Source of the DNA: Streptomyces griseus subsp. griseus
GTDB lineage: Bacteria > Actinomycetota > Actinomycetes > Streptomycetales > Streptomycetaceae
Reading direction: 5' to 3'
Assembly (NCBI RefSeq): GCF_003610995.1
Contig: NZ_CP032543.1
Span: 2,170,001-2,234,000, forward strand
DNA length: 64,000 bases
Below are positions 50,849 through 62,134 of this stretch, piece by piece. How positions within the stretch are numbered: the first letter of the stretch is position 1; the number at the start of each line of letters is the position of its first letter. Below the pieces are notes generated by a model. The model did not search any database. It was not told the DNA's origin and saw only the letters and a program-made list of their open reading frames with translations. The translations under genes were made by a program, and so were the position numbers.

Positions 50849-52381
50849 TCAGCCCCTTCCCAGAAGCAGCCGGGCCTCGCCGACCGTGATCACCGATCCG
50901 GTCACCAGGACCCCGGCGCCCGCGTACTCGTCGTCCTCCTCGGCCAGCGTGATCGCCGCCTCCAGTGCGTCGTCGAGTCGCGGCTCGACCTGGACCCGGT
51001 CGTCGCCGAAGACCTCGACGGCGATGGCGGCCAGCTCGTCCACGTCCATCGCGCGCGGGGTGGAGTTCTGTGTGACGACGACCTCGGCGAAGATCGGCTC
51101 GAAGGCCTCCAGGAGCCCACGGACGTCCTTGTCACCGCTGGTGCCGACCACACCGATCAGCCGGGAGAAGCTGAACGCCTCGGAGACGCCGTCCGCCGCC
51201 GCCTTGGCACCCGCCGGGTTGTGCGCTGCGTCCAGGACGACGGTCGGGCTGGAGCGCACGACCTCCAGCCGGCCGGGCGAGACCACCGCGGCGAACGCCT
51301 TGCGGATCGCGTCGATGTCCAGGGAGCGGGCCTGCTCGGCGCCGATGCCGAAGAACGCCTCGACGGCGGCGAGCGCGACGGCCGCGTTGTGCGCCTGGTG
51401 GGCCCCGTACAGCGGCAGGAAGATCTCTGTGTACTCGGTGGCCGCACCGCCGAGCCCGCGCAGGGTCAGCAGCTGTCCGCCGACGGCGATCTCGCGGGAG
51501 GTGACGCCGAACTCCATGCCCTCGCGGGCCACGGTGGCGTCCACCTCGACGGCCTTCTTCAGCATCACCTGCGCGGCGTCCACCGGCTGCTGGGCCAGGA
51601 TGACGGTCGCGCCCTGCTTGACGATCCCGGACTTCTCCCCGGCGATCTCGGCGGGCGTGGTGCCGAGGCGGTCGGTGTGGTCCAGCGAGATCGGGGTGAC
51701 GACGGCGACCGTGGAGTCGATGACGTTGGTGGCGTCCCAGGTGCCGCCCATGCCGACCTCGACGACCGCCACGTCGACGGGCGCGTCGGCGAAGGCCGCG
51801 TACGCCATGCCGGTGAGCACCTCGAAGAAGGAGAGCCGGTAGGGCTGCTGGGCGTCGACCATCTCGACGTACGGCTTGACGTCCTCGTACGTCTCGATGA
51901 ACCGCTCGGGGGCGATCGGCGAGCCGTCGAGGCTGATCCGCTCGGTGATCGACTGGACGTGCGGCGAGGTGTAGCGGCCGGTGCGCAGCTCGAAGGCGTT
52001 GAGCAGGGCCTCGATCATGCGGGCCGTGGAGGTCTTGCCGTTGGTCCCCGTGATGTGGATCGAGGGGTAGGCACGCTGCGGCTCGCCGAGGACGTCCATC
52101 AGGGCGGCGATGCGCGTGACGGAGGGCTCCAGCTTGGTCTCGCCCCAGCGTCCGGCGAGCTCCTGCTCCACCGCGCGCAGCGCCTGGTCGGTCTCGGGGT
52201 CGGTGGGTCGGGCGGGGACCGCTTCGCCCTGGGGGGAACCCGCGTAGGTACGCAGGGTGCGGCTCCCGGCTTCGATCACCGCCAGGTCGGGGTCGCGCTG
52301 GGTCTCTTCGCCGACGATCTCCTCGAAGGTGTCGTCGGGCTCGGACGCGTCGTGCCGGTCTGAAGGGCGGGGCTCACTCAC
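50849..52381 (-). CDS. folC: Folylpolyglutamate synthase / dihydrofolate synthase
   Basis: This Mur-ligase-family enzyme adds glutamate to dihydropteroate and folates with ATP. The P-loop is in SIHITGTNGKTSTARMIEAL, followed by TGRYTSPHVQSITERIS, AVVEVGMGGTWDATNVID, PISLDHTDRLG and the C-terminal VVLDAAHNPAGAKA. I take GTG 52381 (VSEPRPSDRHDASEPD, 510 residues). An in-frame ATG ten codons upstream is also possible, and neither has a good ribosome-binding site. The first 75 residues are an acidic extension common in Streptomyces. It lies downstream of valS beyond a hairpin terminator. Confidence 0.95.
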   Translation of the reverse strand: MSEPRPSDRHDASEPDDTFEEIVGEETQRDPDLAVIEAGSRTLRTYAGSPQGEAVPARPTDPETDQALRAVEQELAGRWGETKLEPSVTRIAALMDVLGEPQRAYPSIHITGTNGKTSTARMIEALLNAFELRTGRYTSPHVQSITERISLDGSPIAPERFIETYEDVKPYVEMVDAQQPYRLSFFEVLTGMAYAAFADAPVDVAVVEVGMGGTWDATNVIDSTVAVVTPISLDHTDRLGTTPAEIAGEKSGIVKQGATVILAQQPVDAAQVMLKKAVEVDATVAREGMEFGVTSREIAVGGQLLTLRGLGGAATEYTEIFLPLYGAHQAHNAAVALAAVEAFFGIGAEQARSLDIDAIRKAFAAVVSPGRLEVVRSSPTVVLDAAHNPAGAKAAADGVSEAFSFSRLIGVVGTSGDKDVRGLLEAFEPIFAEVVVTQNSTPRAMDVDELAAIAVEVFGDDRVQVEPRLDDALEAAITLAEEDDEYAGAGVLVTGSVITVGEARLLLGRG

Positions 52382-52463
52382 GGGGCCCAGTCTACGGATG
52401 GGCACCGACATCGCGCGCAGCGCCCGGGGCGGAGGCCGATGCGTGCCCTGGAGGGCGTACGGC

Positions 52464-52505
52464 GAGGCCCCCGCTCCCCCGGTCGGTCGGGGGTGCGGGG
52501 GCCTC
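52464..52505 (-). terminator. Hairpin terminator after valS
   Basis: GAGGCCCCCGC and GCGGGGGCCTC form a perfect 11-bp stem with further CCCCCG/CGGGGG pairing inside, 14 bases past the valS stop. Confidence 0.8.
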
Positions 52506-52518
52506 GGCCCTGAGCCGA

Positions 52519-55140
52519 TCAGCTCTGCGGGAGGGCCGCCAGCTGGGCGGAGATCCGGTCGATGTCGGCCTCGGCCTTGGAGAGCCGGCCGCGGATCTTG
52601 TCGACCACGTTGTCCGGGGCCTTGGCCAGGAACGCCTCGTTGCCGAGCTTCCCGGTGGCCTGCGCCTTCTCCTTCTGCGCCGCCTCCAGGTCCTTCGTGA
52701 GCCGCTTGCGCTCGGCCGGGACGTCGATGGTGCCGGAGAGGTCCAGGGCGACGGTGGCCCCGGCGACCGGGAGGGACGCGGTGGCGTGGAAGCCGTCGCC
52801 GGCGGGCTGGAGCCGCAGCAGCTGGCGGATGGCCGCCTCGTGCGGGGCGAGCGCCGTGCCGGTCAGGGTCAGCTCGGCCGGGACCTTCTGGCCGGGCTGG
52901 AGGCCCTGGTCGTTGCGGAAGCGGCGGACCTCGGTGACGACCTGCTGGACCAGCTCGATCTCCTTCTCGGCCGCGTCGTCGCGGAAGCCGGAGTCGCCCG
53001 GCCACTCGGCGATGACGATCGACTCGCGCCCGGTGAGCCCGGTCCACAGCGCCTCCGTGACGAACGGGACGATCGGGTGCAGCAGCCGCAGCATCACGTC
53101 CAGGACCTCGCCGAGGACCCGGCCCGAGACCTCGGCCGGACGGCCGCCCGCGAAGAACGTGGTCTTGGAGAGCTCCACGTACCAGTCGAAGACCTCGTCC
53201 CACGCGAAGTGGCGCAGCGCCTCACTGATCTTGGCGAACTGGAAGTCGTCGTAGAAGGCGTCGACGTCCGCGACGGTCTTGTTGAGGCGCGACAGGATCC
53301 AGCGGTCGGTGACCGACATCTCCTCGGCCGGGGGCAGCTCGCCCTCGATCGTGGCGCCGTTCATCAGGGCGAAGCGGGTGGCGTTCCAGATCTTGTTGGA
53401 GAACTTCGCCGAACCCTGGACCCAGTCCTCGCCGATGGGCACGTCGGTGCCGGGGTTGGCGCCGCGCGCGAGGGTGAAGCGCAGGGCGTCGGAGCCGTAC
53501 TTGTCCATCCAGTCCAGCGGGTTGACCACGTTGCCGAAGGACTTCGACATCTTCTTGCCGTGCTCGTCACGGACCATGCCGTGCAGGACGATGGTGCCGA
53601 AGGGCGGGACGCCGTCGTTGACGTAGAGGCCGAACATCATCATCCGGGCGACCCAGAAGAAGAGGATGTCGTAGCCGGTGACCAGGACGGAGTTCGGGTA
53701 GAACTTCGCGAGGCTGTCGGTCTGTTCGGGCCAGCCGAGGGTGGAGAAGGGCCACAGGCCCGAGGAGAACCAGGTGTCCAGGACGTCGCTGTCCTGGGTC
53801 CAGCCCTCGCCGGTGGGCGCCTCGTCGTCCGGTCCGACGCAGACGACCTCGCCGTTCGGGCCGTACCAGACGGGGATGCGGTGGCCCCACCAGAGCTGGC
53901 GCGAGATCGTCCAGTCGTGGAGGTTGTCGACCCAGTCGAAGTACCGCTTCTCCATCTCCTGCGGGTGGATCTTGACCTTGCCGTCGCGGACCGCGTCACC
54001 GGCGGCCCGGGCGAGCGGGGCGACCTTGACCCACCACTGGAGGGAGAGGCGCGGCTCGATGGTGGTCTTGCAGCGCGAGCAGTGGCCGACGGAGTGGACG
54101 TACGGCCGCTTCTCGGCGACGATCCGGCCCTCGGCGCGCAGGGCGGCGACGATGGCGGAACGGGCCTCCAGCCGGTCCAGGCCCTCGAAGGGGCCGGGGA
54201 CGGTGATGACGGCGCGCTCGTCGAGGACGGTGATGAACGGCAGGTCGTGACGGTTGCCGATCTCGAAGTCGTTCGGGTCGTGCGCGGGGGTCACCTTGAC
54301 CGCGCCGGTGCCGAACTCCGGGTCGACGTGGTGGTCGGCGACGACCGGGATCGTCCGGTCGGTCAGCGGCAGCTTGATCTGCTTGCCGATGAGGTGCTGG
54401 TAGCGCTCGTCGTCGGGGTGGACGGCGACGGCGGTGTCACCCAGCATCGTCTCGGCGCGGGTGGTGGCGACGACGATGGTCTCGTCCCCGTCCCCGTACG
54501 TCATGGAGACGAGCTCGCCGTCGTCCTCCTGGTACTCGACCTCGATGTCGGAGATCGCGGTGAGACAGCGCGGGCACCAGTTGATGATGCGCTCGGCGCG
54601 GTAGATCAGCCCGTCGTCGAACATCTGCTTGAAGACGGTCTGGACGGCCTTGGAGAGGCCCTCGTCCATGGTGAAGCGCTCACGGGACCAGTCGACGCCC
54701 TCGCCGAGGCGGCGCATCTGGCCGGAGATCTGGCCGCCGGACTCGTCCTTCCACTGCCAGACGCGCTCGACGAAGGCCTCGCGGCCCAGGTCGTGGCGGG
54801 ACTTGCCCTCCTTGGCCAGCTCGCGCTCGACGACGTTCTGGGTGGCGATGCCGGCGTGGTCCATGCCCGGCTGGTAGAGCGCCTCGAACCCCTGCATCCG
54901 CTTCCGGCGGACGAGGGCGTCGATCAGGGTGTGCTCGAAGGCGTGGCCCAGGTGGAGGGAGCCGGTGACGTTCGGCGGCGGGATGACGATGCTGTAGGGC
55001 GGCTTGTCGCTGTGCTCGTCGGCTTCGAAGTAACCACGCTCTACCCAGCGCTCGTACAGCTTCCCCTCTACATCGGCCGGCGCGTACGAGGTCGGCAGTT
55101 CGGGGTTGCTGGCTGGCTGCTGCGATGAGTTCTCGGTCAC
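52519..55140 (-). CDS. valS: Valine--tRNA ligase
   Basis: The 873-residue class I synthetase charges tRNA-Val. The HIGH motif is in [19 protein letters not shown] and the KMSKS motif in [19 protein letters not shown]. The editing domain shows [19 protein letters not shown] and [19 protein letters not shown]. The C-terminal anticodon-binding and coiled-coil region ends [21 protein letters not shown] at 55140 gives [20 protein letters not shown], the usual Streptomyces N-terminus; the longer open frame upstream is Arg/Gly-rich noise. No T-box leader is visible in the 137 bases upstream. Confidence 0.97.
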   Translation of the reverse strand: MTENSSQQPASNPELPTSYAPADVEGKLYERWVERGYFEADEHSDKPPYSIVIPPPNVTGSLHLGHAFEHTLIDALVRRKRMQGFEALYQPGMDHAGIATQNVVERELAKEGKSRHDLGREAFVERVWQWKDESGGQISGQMRRLGEGVDWSRERFTMDEGLSKAVQTVFKQMFDDGLIYRAERIINWCPRCLTAISDIEVEYQEDDGELVSMTYGDGDETIVVATTRAETMLGDTAVAVHPDDERYQHLIGKQIKLPLTDRTIPVVADHHVDPEFGTGAVKVTPAHDPNDFEIGNRHDLPFITVLDERAVITVPGPFEGLDRLEARSAIVAALRAEGRIVAEKRPYVHSVGHCSRCKTTIEPRLSLQWWVKVAPLARAAGDAVRDGKVKIHPQEMEKRYFDWVDNLHDWTISRQLWWGHRIPVWYGPNGEVVCVGPDDEAPTGEGWTQDSDVLDTWFSSGLWPFSTLGWPEQTDSLAKFYPNSVLVTGYDILFFWVARMMMFGLYVNDGVPPFGTIVLHGMVRDEHGKKMSKSFGNVVNPLDWMDKYGSDALRFTLARGANPGTDVPIGEDWVQGSAKFSNKIWNATRFALMNGATIEGELPPAEEMSVTDRWILSRLNKTVADVDAFYDDFQFAKISEALRHFAWDEVFDWYVELSKTTFFAGGRPAEVSGRVLGEVLDVMLRLLHPIVPFVTEALWTGLTGRESIVIAEWPGDSGFRDDAAEKEIELVQQVVTEVRRFRNDQGLQPGQKVPAELTLTGTALAPHEAAIRQLLRLQPAGDGFHATASLPVAGATVALDLSGTIDVPAERKRLTKDLEAAQKEKAQATGKLGNEAFLAKAPDNVVDKIRGRLSKAEADIDRISAQLAALPQS

Positions 55141-55277
55141 GGGGGACAGTTTAGGGCCGTCACAGCTCTGCACTGAAACGGATTGGTTCAGTAACGGTGT
55201 CCGGGCCGATGGCCCATGCCAGGGCGGCTTCCGCCAGGATGTACGCAACGCATAAAAGTTTCGGAGGGGACACCGCA

Positions 55278-56330
55278 ATGAGCTACAACCAGCCGGGCCC
55301 GTACGGCGGGCAGTCGCCGCAGGGCCAGCCCGGACCGTACGGACAGCAGCCCGGGCCGTACGGCGGCCCGCCGCCGCAGGGCCCGCCCCAGGGCCAGCCC
55401 GGCTACGGCTACCCCCAGCAGGCCCCTCAGGGCGTCCCGCCGCAGCAGCCGGGCCCCTACGGCGCACCGCCGCAGGGCCAGCCCGGCTACGGCACCCCTC
55501 CCCCGGGCCAGCCCGGCTACGGCTACCCGCAGCCCCAGCAGCCGGGCCCGTACGGGCAGCAGCCGCCCACCCCGCCGTACGGCGGCCAGCCGGTGTACGG
55601 GGGGCAGCCGCCGTACCCGCCGCAGCAGCAGCCGAAGAAGAAGACCGGGCTGATCGTGGGGGCGTCCGTGCTGGCGCTCGCGGTCATCGGGGCCGGGGTG
55701 TGGTTCTTCACCTCGGGCGGCGCGAGCAACAGTGATGTGGCCGACTCCACCAAGGGCTACAAGCTGACGCCCGCCGCCTCGGTGGACGACTACGTGAAGG
55801 ACCCGTCCAAGCCGGACCGGTCCGGTCCGCTGACGGGGAAGTCGAAGGAGGACGCCGAGGCCGCGGGCGTGAAGGACCCGCAGCAGGTCGGCTCCCAGTA
55901 CCAGAGCGGTTCGAAGGAGAACCCGCTCACGCAGAAGATGCTCCTGCTCCAGGGCTACTGGGGTGAGGTCCAGGACCCGGCCAAGGTCATCAACAACTCC
56001 TTCAGTGACGCCGAGAAGAAGATGACCGAGAGCAGCAACGGCGCCGAGGTGTCGCTCGTCGGCAGCCCCAAGGACGTCAAGCCGGCCGGTTTCGACGGCG
56101 CCCTGATGCGGTGCCAGGACATCAGGACCGTCAACGACAAGGCCGACGGCACCCTCGCGAAGGGTCCGAAGGAGGTCATCACCCCGGTCTGCATCTGGGC
56201 CGACTACAGCACCGTCGGGATGGTCGTGGCCGTGGACGTCGGTGGCGCGCTGACCGGCAAGGGCATCGCCCAGGACGATGTGGCCGCCCTCGCCGCCAAG
56301 CTCTACAACACCTCACGCACCAAGATCTGA
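55278..56330 (+). CDS. Membrane-anchored protein with Pro/Gly/Gln-rich N-terminus
   Basis: The 350-residue protein starts [20 protein letters not shown] at ATG 55278 with GGAGGGG upstream. The first 115 residues are almost only Gly, Pro, Gln and Tyr in QPGPYG-type repeats, a disordered cytoplasmic segment. After KKK comes one membrane helix ([20 protein letters not shown]) and an extracellular domain of about 200 residues with two cysteines (MRCQDI and [10 protein letters not shown]). This is a common Streptomyces layout, and the gene is conserved between valS and clpX. No function is known; the domain resembles lipoprotein-like ligand modules only in general form. It is divergent from valS and convergent with clpX. 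Confidence 0.85.
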   Translation: MSYNQPGPYGGQSPQGQPGPYGQQPGPYGGPPPQGPPQGQPGYGYPQQAPQGVPPQQPGPYGAPPQGQPGYGTPPPGQPGYGYPQPQQPGPYGQQPPTPPYGGQPVYGGQPPYPPQQQPKKKTGLIVGASVLALAVIGAGVWFFTSGGASNSDVADSTKGYKLTPAASVDDYVKDPSKPDRSGPLTGKSKEDAEAAGVKDPQQVGSQYQSGSKENPLTQKMLLLQGYWGEVQDPAKVINNSFSDAEKKMTESSNGAEVSLVGSPKDVKPAGFDGALMRCQDIRTVNDKADGTLAKGPKEVITPVCIWADYSTVGMVVAVDVGGALTGKGIAQDDVAALAAKLYNTSRTKI

Positions 56331-56353
56331 CGCACCGCATTCGCGCTCAACCT

Positions 56354-56394
56354 CGAAGGGGCGCCCGCCGGTTGACCGGTCGGGCGCCCCTTCG
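56354..56394. terminator. Bidirectional terminator between the 55278 gene and clpX
   Basis: CGAAGGGGCGCCCG and CGGGCGCCCCTTCG form a perfect 14-bp stem; CCGG/CCGG in the loop can extend it. It lies between convergent stops at 56330 and 56416. Confidence 0.85.
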
Positions 56395-56415
56395 GCGTAG
56401 GCAACTTCCGTGCCG

Positions 56416-57714
<1,299 letters not shown>

Positions 57715-57806
57715 GAGGTGCTTCCCCTTCGCCTGGGAGGCCGCCTGGTTCAGCGGCTCCTGGTGCCTCTATCCGACGGTACCTTGCCTGGGCCCCCGTT
57801 CGGGCC

Positions 57807-57860
57807 CCCCTTGGCACGGTTCACACGGCCGAGACCGTGCGAACGGAATGTGCCAAGGGG
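57807..57860 (-). terminator. Long hairpin after clpP2
   Basis: CCCCTTGGCAC and GTGCCAAGGGG are perfect 11-bp arms. Inside, GGTTCACAC/GTGCGAAC-type pairing continues the stem with a bulge. It starts 12 bases past the clpP2 stop and separates it from clpX. Confidence 0.75.
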
Positions 57861-57871
57861 AAAGACCGACG

Positions 57872-58540
57872 TCAGACCGATGCGCCCGCGGTCGTCTTGC
57901 GGGTGGACACGATCTGGTCGACGAGCCCGTACGCCAGGGCGTCCTCGGCCGTGAGGATCTTGTCACGCTCGATGTCCTCGCTGATCTTCTCCAGCGGGGT
58001 CGTCGAGTGGCGGGCCAGCATCTGCTCCAGCTGCGTACGCATCCGGAGGATCTCGTTGGCCGCGATCTCCAGGTCGGAGAGCTGCTCGCGGCCCGTCTGC
58101 GAGGACGGCTGGTGGATGAGGACGCGGGCGTGCGGGAGCGCCATGCGCTTGCCCGGGGTGCCGGCGGCCAGCAGGACGGCGGCGGCGGAGGCGGCCTGGC
58201 CCATGCAGACCGTCTGGATGTCCGGCTTCACGAACTGCATCGTGTCGTAGATCGCGGTGAGCGCGGTGAACGAGCCGCCGGGGCTGTTGATGTAGATCGA
58301 GATGTCGCGGTCCGGGTCCATCGACTCCAGGCAGAGCAGCTGCGCCATGACGTCGTTGGCCGAGGCGTCGTCGATCTGGACGCCGAGGAAGATCACGCGC
58401 TCCTCGAAGAGCTTCGCGTACGGGTCGTACTCACGCACACCCTGCGAGGTGCGCTCCACGAAGCGCGGGACGACGTAGCGGTTGTCCACCTGCGGGCCGG
58501 TGTAGAGGCCGCTCGCGGAGGCGCCGGGGAAGTTGTTCAT
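57872..58540 (-). CDS. clpP2: ATP-dependent Clp protease proteolytic subunit 2
   Basis: This is the second of a tandem pair of ClpP serine peptidases. It contains [20 protein letters not shown] and [20 protein letters not shown], the catalytic Ser in [13 protein letters not shown], the catalytic His in [11 protein letters not shown], and the Asp in [19 protein letters not shown] take ATG 58540 ([20 protein letters not shown], 222 residues); ATG 58555 five codons upstream is possible but has no spaced ribosome-binding site. It follows clpP1 by 94 bases and is cotranscribed. In Streptomyces the mature proteins form mixed complexes with ClpX, ClpC1 or ClpC2. Confidence 0.95.
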   Translation of the reverse strand: MNNFPGASASGLYTGPQVDNRYVVPRFVERTSQGVREYDPYAKLFEERVIFLGVQIDDASANDVMAQLLCLESMDPDRDISIYINSPGGSFTALTAIYDTMQFVKPDIQTVCMGQAASAAAVLLAAGTPGKRMALPHARVLIHQPSSQTGREQLSDLEIAANEILRMRTQLEQMLARHSTTPLEKISEDIERDKILTAEDALAYGLVDQIVSTRKTTAGASV

Positions 58541-58634
58541 GTGGGTGTTCACCATCCTGGTGGCGTTCTGTGGGCTGGGGGTCTCGGCGTACGAGAGGTG
58601 TGCGGGAGGTGCTGCCGGTCCGGTGGGAACCGGA

Positions 58635-59252
58635 TCAGGCACCCGTGCCGCCGCCGCCCGGGATGCCCGACGCGACCGTGATGATCTCGTCGATGAGGCC
58701 GTAGTCCTTGGCCTCCTCCGCCGTGTACCAGCGGTCGCGGTCGCCGTCGCGGATGATCGTCTCGACGGTCTGGCCGGAGTGGTGGGCGGTGATCTCGGCC
58801 ATGCGCGTCTTGGTGCGGAGCAGGTACTGGGCCTGGATCTTGATGTCCGAGGCCGTTCCGCCGATGCCGGCCGAACCCTGGTGCATGAGGATGTCGGTGT
58901 TCGGGAGCGCGAAGCGCTTGCCCGCGGCGCCACCGGTGAGCAGGAACTGGCCCATCGAGGCCGCCATGCCCATCCCGATGGTGACCACGTCGTTCGGGAT
59001 GTACTGCATGGTGTCGTAGACCGCCATGCCGGCCGTCACCGAGCCACCGGGGCTGTTGATGTAGAGGTAGATGTCCTTGTCCGGTTCGGCGGCAAGGAGC
59101 AGGAGCTGTGCGGTGATCTTGTTGGCGATGTCATCGTCGACCTGCTGACCGAGGAAGATGATGCGCTCGCCGAGCAGTCGGCTGTAGACCTGGTCACCGA
59201 GGCCTCCACCGAGGGACGGCTCTCCGGCGGCGTAGGGCATCAGATTCGTCAC
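58635..59252 (-). CDS. clpP1: ATP-dependent Clp protease proteolytic subunit 1
   Basis: The 205-residue peptidase has [40 protein letters not shown], the catalytic Ser in [14 protein letters not shown], the His in [13 protein letters not shown] and the Asp in [19 protein letters not shown]. Start [20 protein letters not shown] at 59252. It heads the clpP1-clpP2 operon. A ClgR-type operator 135 bases upstream indicates control by ClgR, the known activator of clpP1 in Streptomyces. Clp proteolysis affects aerial growth in this genus and clpP1 is the housekeeping copy. Confidence 0.97.
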   Translation of the reverse strand: MTNLMPYAAGEPSLGGGLGDQVYSRLLGERIIFLGQQVDDDIANKITAQLLLLAAEPDKDIYLYINSPGGSVTAGMAVYDTMQYIPNDVVTIGMGMAASMGQFLLTGGAAGKRFALPNTDILMHQGSAGIGGTASDIKIQAQYLLRTKTRMAEITAHHSGQTVETIIRDGDRDRWYTAEEAKDYGLIDEIITVASGIPGGGGTGA

Positions 59253-59386
59253 GTATCCACCTGCTCGTCTCTGACGGCTCCGGCCGTCTCAGCGTCTTCG
59301 TACCGGGCGGGTGAGGGACTCCCCCACCCTTCCTCTTCATGGACCCTAACGCGCAGGTGGGACAACGCCATCCCGGTTCCGCAACT

Positions 59387-59400
59387 GTTCGCTGGGAGCG
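59387..59400 (-). promoter_or_regulatory. ClgR-type operator upstream of clpP1
   Basis: GTTCGC-TGGGA-GCG matches the GTTCGC-N5-GCG form described for Streptomyces ClgR sites, with the CGC and GCG half-sites one helical turn apart. Position about 135 bases before the clpP1 start suits activation. A TAGGGT that could be a -10 element lies at 59343-59348 on the minus strand. Confidence 0.55.
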
Positions 59401-59457
59401 CAAGGTCCGCAGTGGGCACAGGGGTTCCGGGCCCGCACAGCGATGCGAGGGATACGG

Positions 59458-59498
59458 CGACGGGCCCCGGGCGCGTGTGGTGCGTCCGGGGCCCGTCG
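59458..59498 (-). terminator. Hairpin terminator after tig
   Basis: CGACGGGCCCCGG and CCGGGGCCCGTCG form a perfect 13-bp stem with a 15-base loop, 40 bases past the trigger-factor stop and upstream of the clpP1 operator. Confidence 0.85.
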
Positions 59499-59538
59499 TT
59501 GCCGATCGGCGTGGGACCGGCGGGGGTCAGGGCGAGGC

Positions 59539-60918
59539 TCAGGCCTCGTTCTTCTCCTCGGCCTTGTCCTCGGTGGCGGCCTCGGCCGTCTCCGTGGTCT
59601 CGTCCTCGTCGTCCTCGAGGTCGACGACCTCACCGTTGGTGTCGACGACCTTGGCGGCCTCGACGACGACGGCGAGCGCCTTGCCGCGGGCGACCTCGCC
59701 GACGAGCATCGGCACCTGGCCACCCTCGACGACGGCCTGGGCGAACTGGTCGGGGCTCATGCCGGAGGAGGCCGCACGCCGCATGAGGTGCTCGGTGAGC
59801 TCCTCCTGGTTGACGTTCAGCTTCTCCTTGTTGACGAGCTCGTCCAGGATGAACTGGGTCTTGATGCCCTTGACGGCCTGCTCGGAGGTCTCGTTCTCGA
59901 ACTCCTCCAGGGTCTTGCCCTGGATCTCGAGGTACTTCTCGAGGTCGAGGCCCATCTGACCGAGCTGGTGGTGCTCCAGGTTGTGCTTGCGGGTCTGGAC
60001 CTCGTCCGCGAGCAGCTTCTCCGGGATCGGGACCTCGGCGAGCTTCAGCAGCTCCTCCAGGACCCGCTCCTGGGCCTGGGTGGCCTGGTCGTACTGCTTG
60101 GTGGTCTCCAGGCGCTTGCGGCTGTCGGCCTTCAGCTCCTCCAGCGTGTCGAACTCGCTGGCCATCTGGGCGAAGTCGTCGTCCAGCTCGGGGAGCTCAC
60201 GGGCGGCGACGGCGGTGACCTTGACGGTGACCTCCGCGGCCTTGCCCTCGGCGGAGCCGCCCTTCAGCTCGGAGGTGAAGGTGGCCTCGCCACCGGCCTC
60301 CAGGCCGGTCACGGCCTCGTCGATGCCGTCGAGGAGCTCGCCGGAACCGATGGTGTACGAGACACCCGCGGCCACGCCGTCCTCCAGGACCTCACCGTCG
60401 ACCTTGGCCTCCAGGTCGATCGTGACGACGTCGCCGTCGGCGGCGGCGCGCTCGACCGGGTTGGTGGAGGCGAAGCGCTCGCGCAGCTGCTCCACGGCCT
60501 TCTCGACCTCTTCGTCGGTGACCTCAAGGGCGTCGACGGTGACCTCGATGCCGGAGTAGTCCGGGATCTCGATCTCGGGGCGTACGTCAACCTCGGCGGT
60601 GAAGGCCAGCAGCTCGCCGTCCTTCAGCTCGGTGATGTCGACCTCGGGCTGGCCGAGGACGTTCAGCTCACCCTCGTTGACCGCCTCGGTGTAGAACTTC
60701 GGGAGGGCGTCGTTGACGGCCTCCTCCAGCACAGCACCGCGGCCGAACCGCTGGTCGATGACGCGGGCGGGGATCTTGCCCTTGCGGAAGCCCTTCACCG
60801 TGACCTGCTGGTTGATCTTCTTGTACGCCGCGTCGAGGCTGTCCTTGAGCTCCTCGAAGGGCACCTCGATGCTGAGCCGAACCCGGGTCGGGTTCAGGGT
60901 CTCCACGGCGCTCTTCAC
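59539..60918 (-). CDS. tig: Trigger factor (ribosome-associated chaperone)
   Basis: The 459-residue peptidyl-prolyl isomerase/chaperone binds the ribosomal tunnel exit. The N-terminal ribosome-binding signature is [20 protein letters not shown], the FKBP-type domain (about 150-245) includes [20 protein letters not shown] and [14 protein letters not shown], and the C-terminal arms are helical. The tail is acidic ([14 protein letters not shown]), as in Streptomyces. GTG at 60918 with GGAGA upstream gives [20 protein letters not shown]. The tig-clpP1-clpP2-clpX order is standard. Confidence 0.97.
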   Translation of the reverse strand: MKSAVETLNPTRVRLSIEVPFEELKDSLDAAYKKINQQVTVKGFRKGKIPARVIDQRFGRGAVLEEAVNDALPKFYTEAVNEGELNVLGQPEVDITELKDGELLAFTAEVDVRPEIEIPDYSGIEVTVDALEVTDEEVEKAVEQLRERFASTNPVERAAADGDVVTIDLEAKVDGEVLEDGVAAGVSYTIGSGELLDGIDEAVTGLEAGGEATFTSELKGGSAEGKAAEVTVKVTAVAARELPELDDDFAQMASEFDTLEELKADSRKRLETTKQYDQATQAQERVLEELLKLAEVPIPEKLLADEVQTRKHNLEHHQLGQMGLDLEKYLEIQGKTLEEFENETSEQAVKGIKTQFILDELVNKEKLNVNQEELTEHLMRRAASSGMSPDQFAQAVVEGGQVPMLVGEVARGKALAVVVEAAKVVDTNGEVVDLEDDEDETTETAEAATEDKAEEKNEA

Positions 60919-61070
60919 GGTTCGGTCTCCTTGGTGGCTGACTTCTTGGGGTTCTGCTCGACCGCCGACGGCGGCTTCGCGGACCGAGCCCGGTACATCA
61001 GACACACGGGCACGCATTCCGCATAGTAACGGCAAGGAGGAGGACTCCCCCAATGCGATCTTGCCGGTGG

Positions 61071-61144
61071 TCGGGGTGGCCGGATTCGAACCGACGACCT
61101 TCCGCTCCCAAAGCGGACGCGCTACCAAGCTGCGCCACACCCCG
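61071..61144 (-). tRNA. tRNA-Pro (anticodon TGG)
   Basis: The acceptor stem CGGGGTG/CACCCCG, D arm GCGCAGCTTGGTAGCGC, anticodon arm TCCGC-TTTGGGA-GCGGA with TGG at the centre, and T arm GTCGGTTCGAATCCGGC all fold. CCA is not encoded. It lies 150 bases upstream of tig on the same strand. Confidence 0.93.
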
Positions 61145-61310
61145 TCGGTGCGACACGTAGGGTACATGTACCGGAGCCGTGCGTCGGCCGCTTTGCGGGG
61201 CGGGCGGGGACCGGTGGTCCGGGGCCGGCGTCAACGGGTGTGCGGACACCGCCGCCGACCCGCTACGATGCTCTTCGTGCCGCGGTCCTCGGACCTGCGA
61301 TGCGGTGCTC

Positions 61311-61384
61311 GCGGGCGTAGCTCAATGGTAGAGCCCTAGTCTTCCAAACTAGCTACGCGGGTTCGATTCCCGTCGCCCGCTCCA
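61311..61384 (+). tRNA. tRNA-Gly (anticodon TCC)
   Basis: The acceptor stem GCGGGCG/CGCCCGC, D arm TAGCTCAATGGTAGAGC, anticodon arm CTAGT-CTTCCAA-ACTAG with TCC, and T arm GCGGGTTCGATTCCCGT fold well. The 3' CCA is encoded (61382-61384), unlike in the adjacent tRNA-Pro. A terminator follows at once. Confidence 0.95.
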
Positions 61385-61390
61385 TGCCTG

Positions 61391-61422
61391 GGCCCGGTCC
61401 GACATCCTCGTCGGACCGGGCC
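61391..61422 (+). terminator. Hairpin terminator after tRNA-Gly
   Basis: GGCCCGGTCCGAC and GTCGGACCGGGCC form a perfect 13-bp stem with a 6-base loop, followed by TCTTGCGT. Confidence 0.85.
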
Positions 61423-61483
61423 TCTTGCGTCCGTGCGGGCCGCGCGACGGACGCGGCGGCCCCCTCGCGGGGGCCGAACCGCC

Positions 61484-61678
61484 TCAGAAGCTGATCTGGT
61501 TGATCGTGTCGGCTATCGAGTTCATGAACCTGTTGATCGACGGGGCCATGCCGGTCGACGCCAGGAAGAAGCCGAAGAGCACGGCTACGAGCGCGGGGCC
61601 GGGCTTGATCGAGCCGCCCCGGATCATTACCACCAGGACGACCGCGAACAGCAGCACCATAGACAGTGAGATAGCCAC
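61484..61678 (-). CDS. Small two-helix membrane protein, conserved in Streptomyces
   Basis: The 64-residue protein has two hydrophobic segments (SMVLLFAVVLVVMIRGG and GPALVAVLFGFFLASTGMAP), and its polar C-terminus is NRFMNSIADTINQISF. The start is GTG 61678. Small proteins of this form are encoded in many Streptomyces chromosomes and plasmids, sometimes near transfer genes, but no function is established. It is convergent with the tRNA-Gly gene and separated from it by the hairpin at 61391. The long intergenic region upstream presumably holds its promoter. Confidence 0.7.
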   Translation of the reverse strand: MAISLSMVLLFAVVLVVMIRGGSIKPGPALVAVLFGFFLASTGMAPSINRFMNSIADTINQISF

Positions 61679-62134
61679 GTCTGATCACACCCTCGGTCGG
61701 TCTTGGTCGGTCCGCTTCGCCGGCCCGGAAACGTGCACCACTGCGCGCCCCGTCGCGTCCATCGTGCCACCAACTCCCCGGTGTCTGCTGCCGGGTGACG
61801 GATCGCACTGACCGGATCCCGCCATCCTGCCCCGCTCACCGGGCGCCACGCCGGACGCTTCGCGCTTTGGCCGCCGAATCCGCGCGGCCGCATATTCACC
61901 GGCCCGGCCGGCGGTGACCGTTTCCTTGTCGCCACAGGTCGTTCACAGGTAATTCGGGCTGTTCGATGCGACGTAATTCACGTGCCCAACACCCCTGCCG
62001 ATATGCCCTGTTTAAGTGGGATCAAGTGTGTCATAGCGGTCAGCGTTCTCCTGTTTCATAGGCGAATACGGGGGAACACGCGTTATCTCATCGCGTTTTT
62101 ACGCAAGGCAATCGACGGGTCTAAGGTGCCTTAG
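61679..62134. other. Intergenic region between divergent genes
   Basis: About 455 bases separate the small membrane protein and the acyltransferase. The right half (61930-62110) is AT-richer than its surroundings and probably holds both promoters. I see no clear sigma-factor consensus, RNA gene or riboswitch. A short palindromic element TCACCGGCC-CGGCCGGCGGTGA lies near 61897-61918. Confidence 0.4.

Noticed and set aside
55141..55277. T-box leader upstream of valS
   Set aside because: No T-box sequence (TGGNACC) or specifier stem could be found, and the space is short.
61071..61400. Integration (att) site at the tRNA genes
   Set aside because: No integrase gene and no repeated tRNA 3' end were found in the window.
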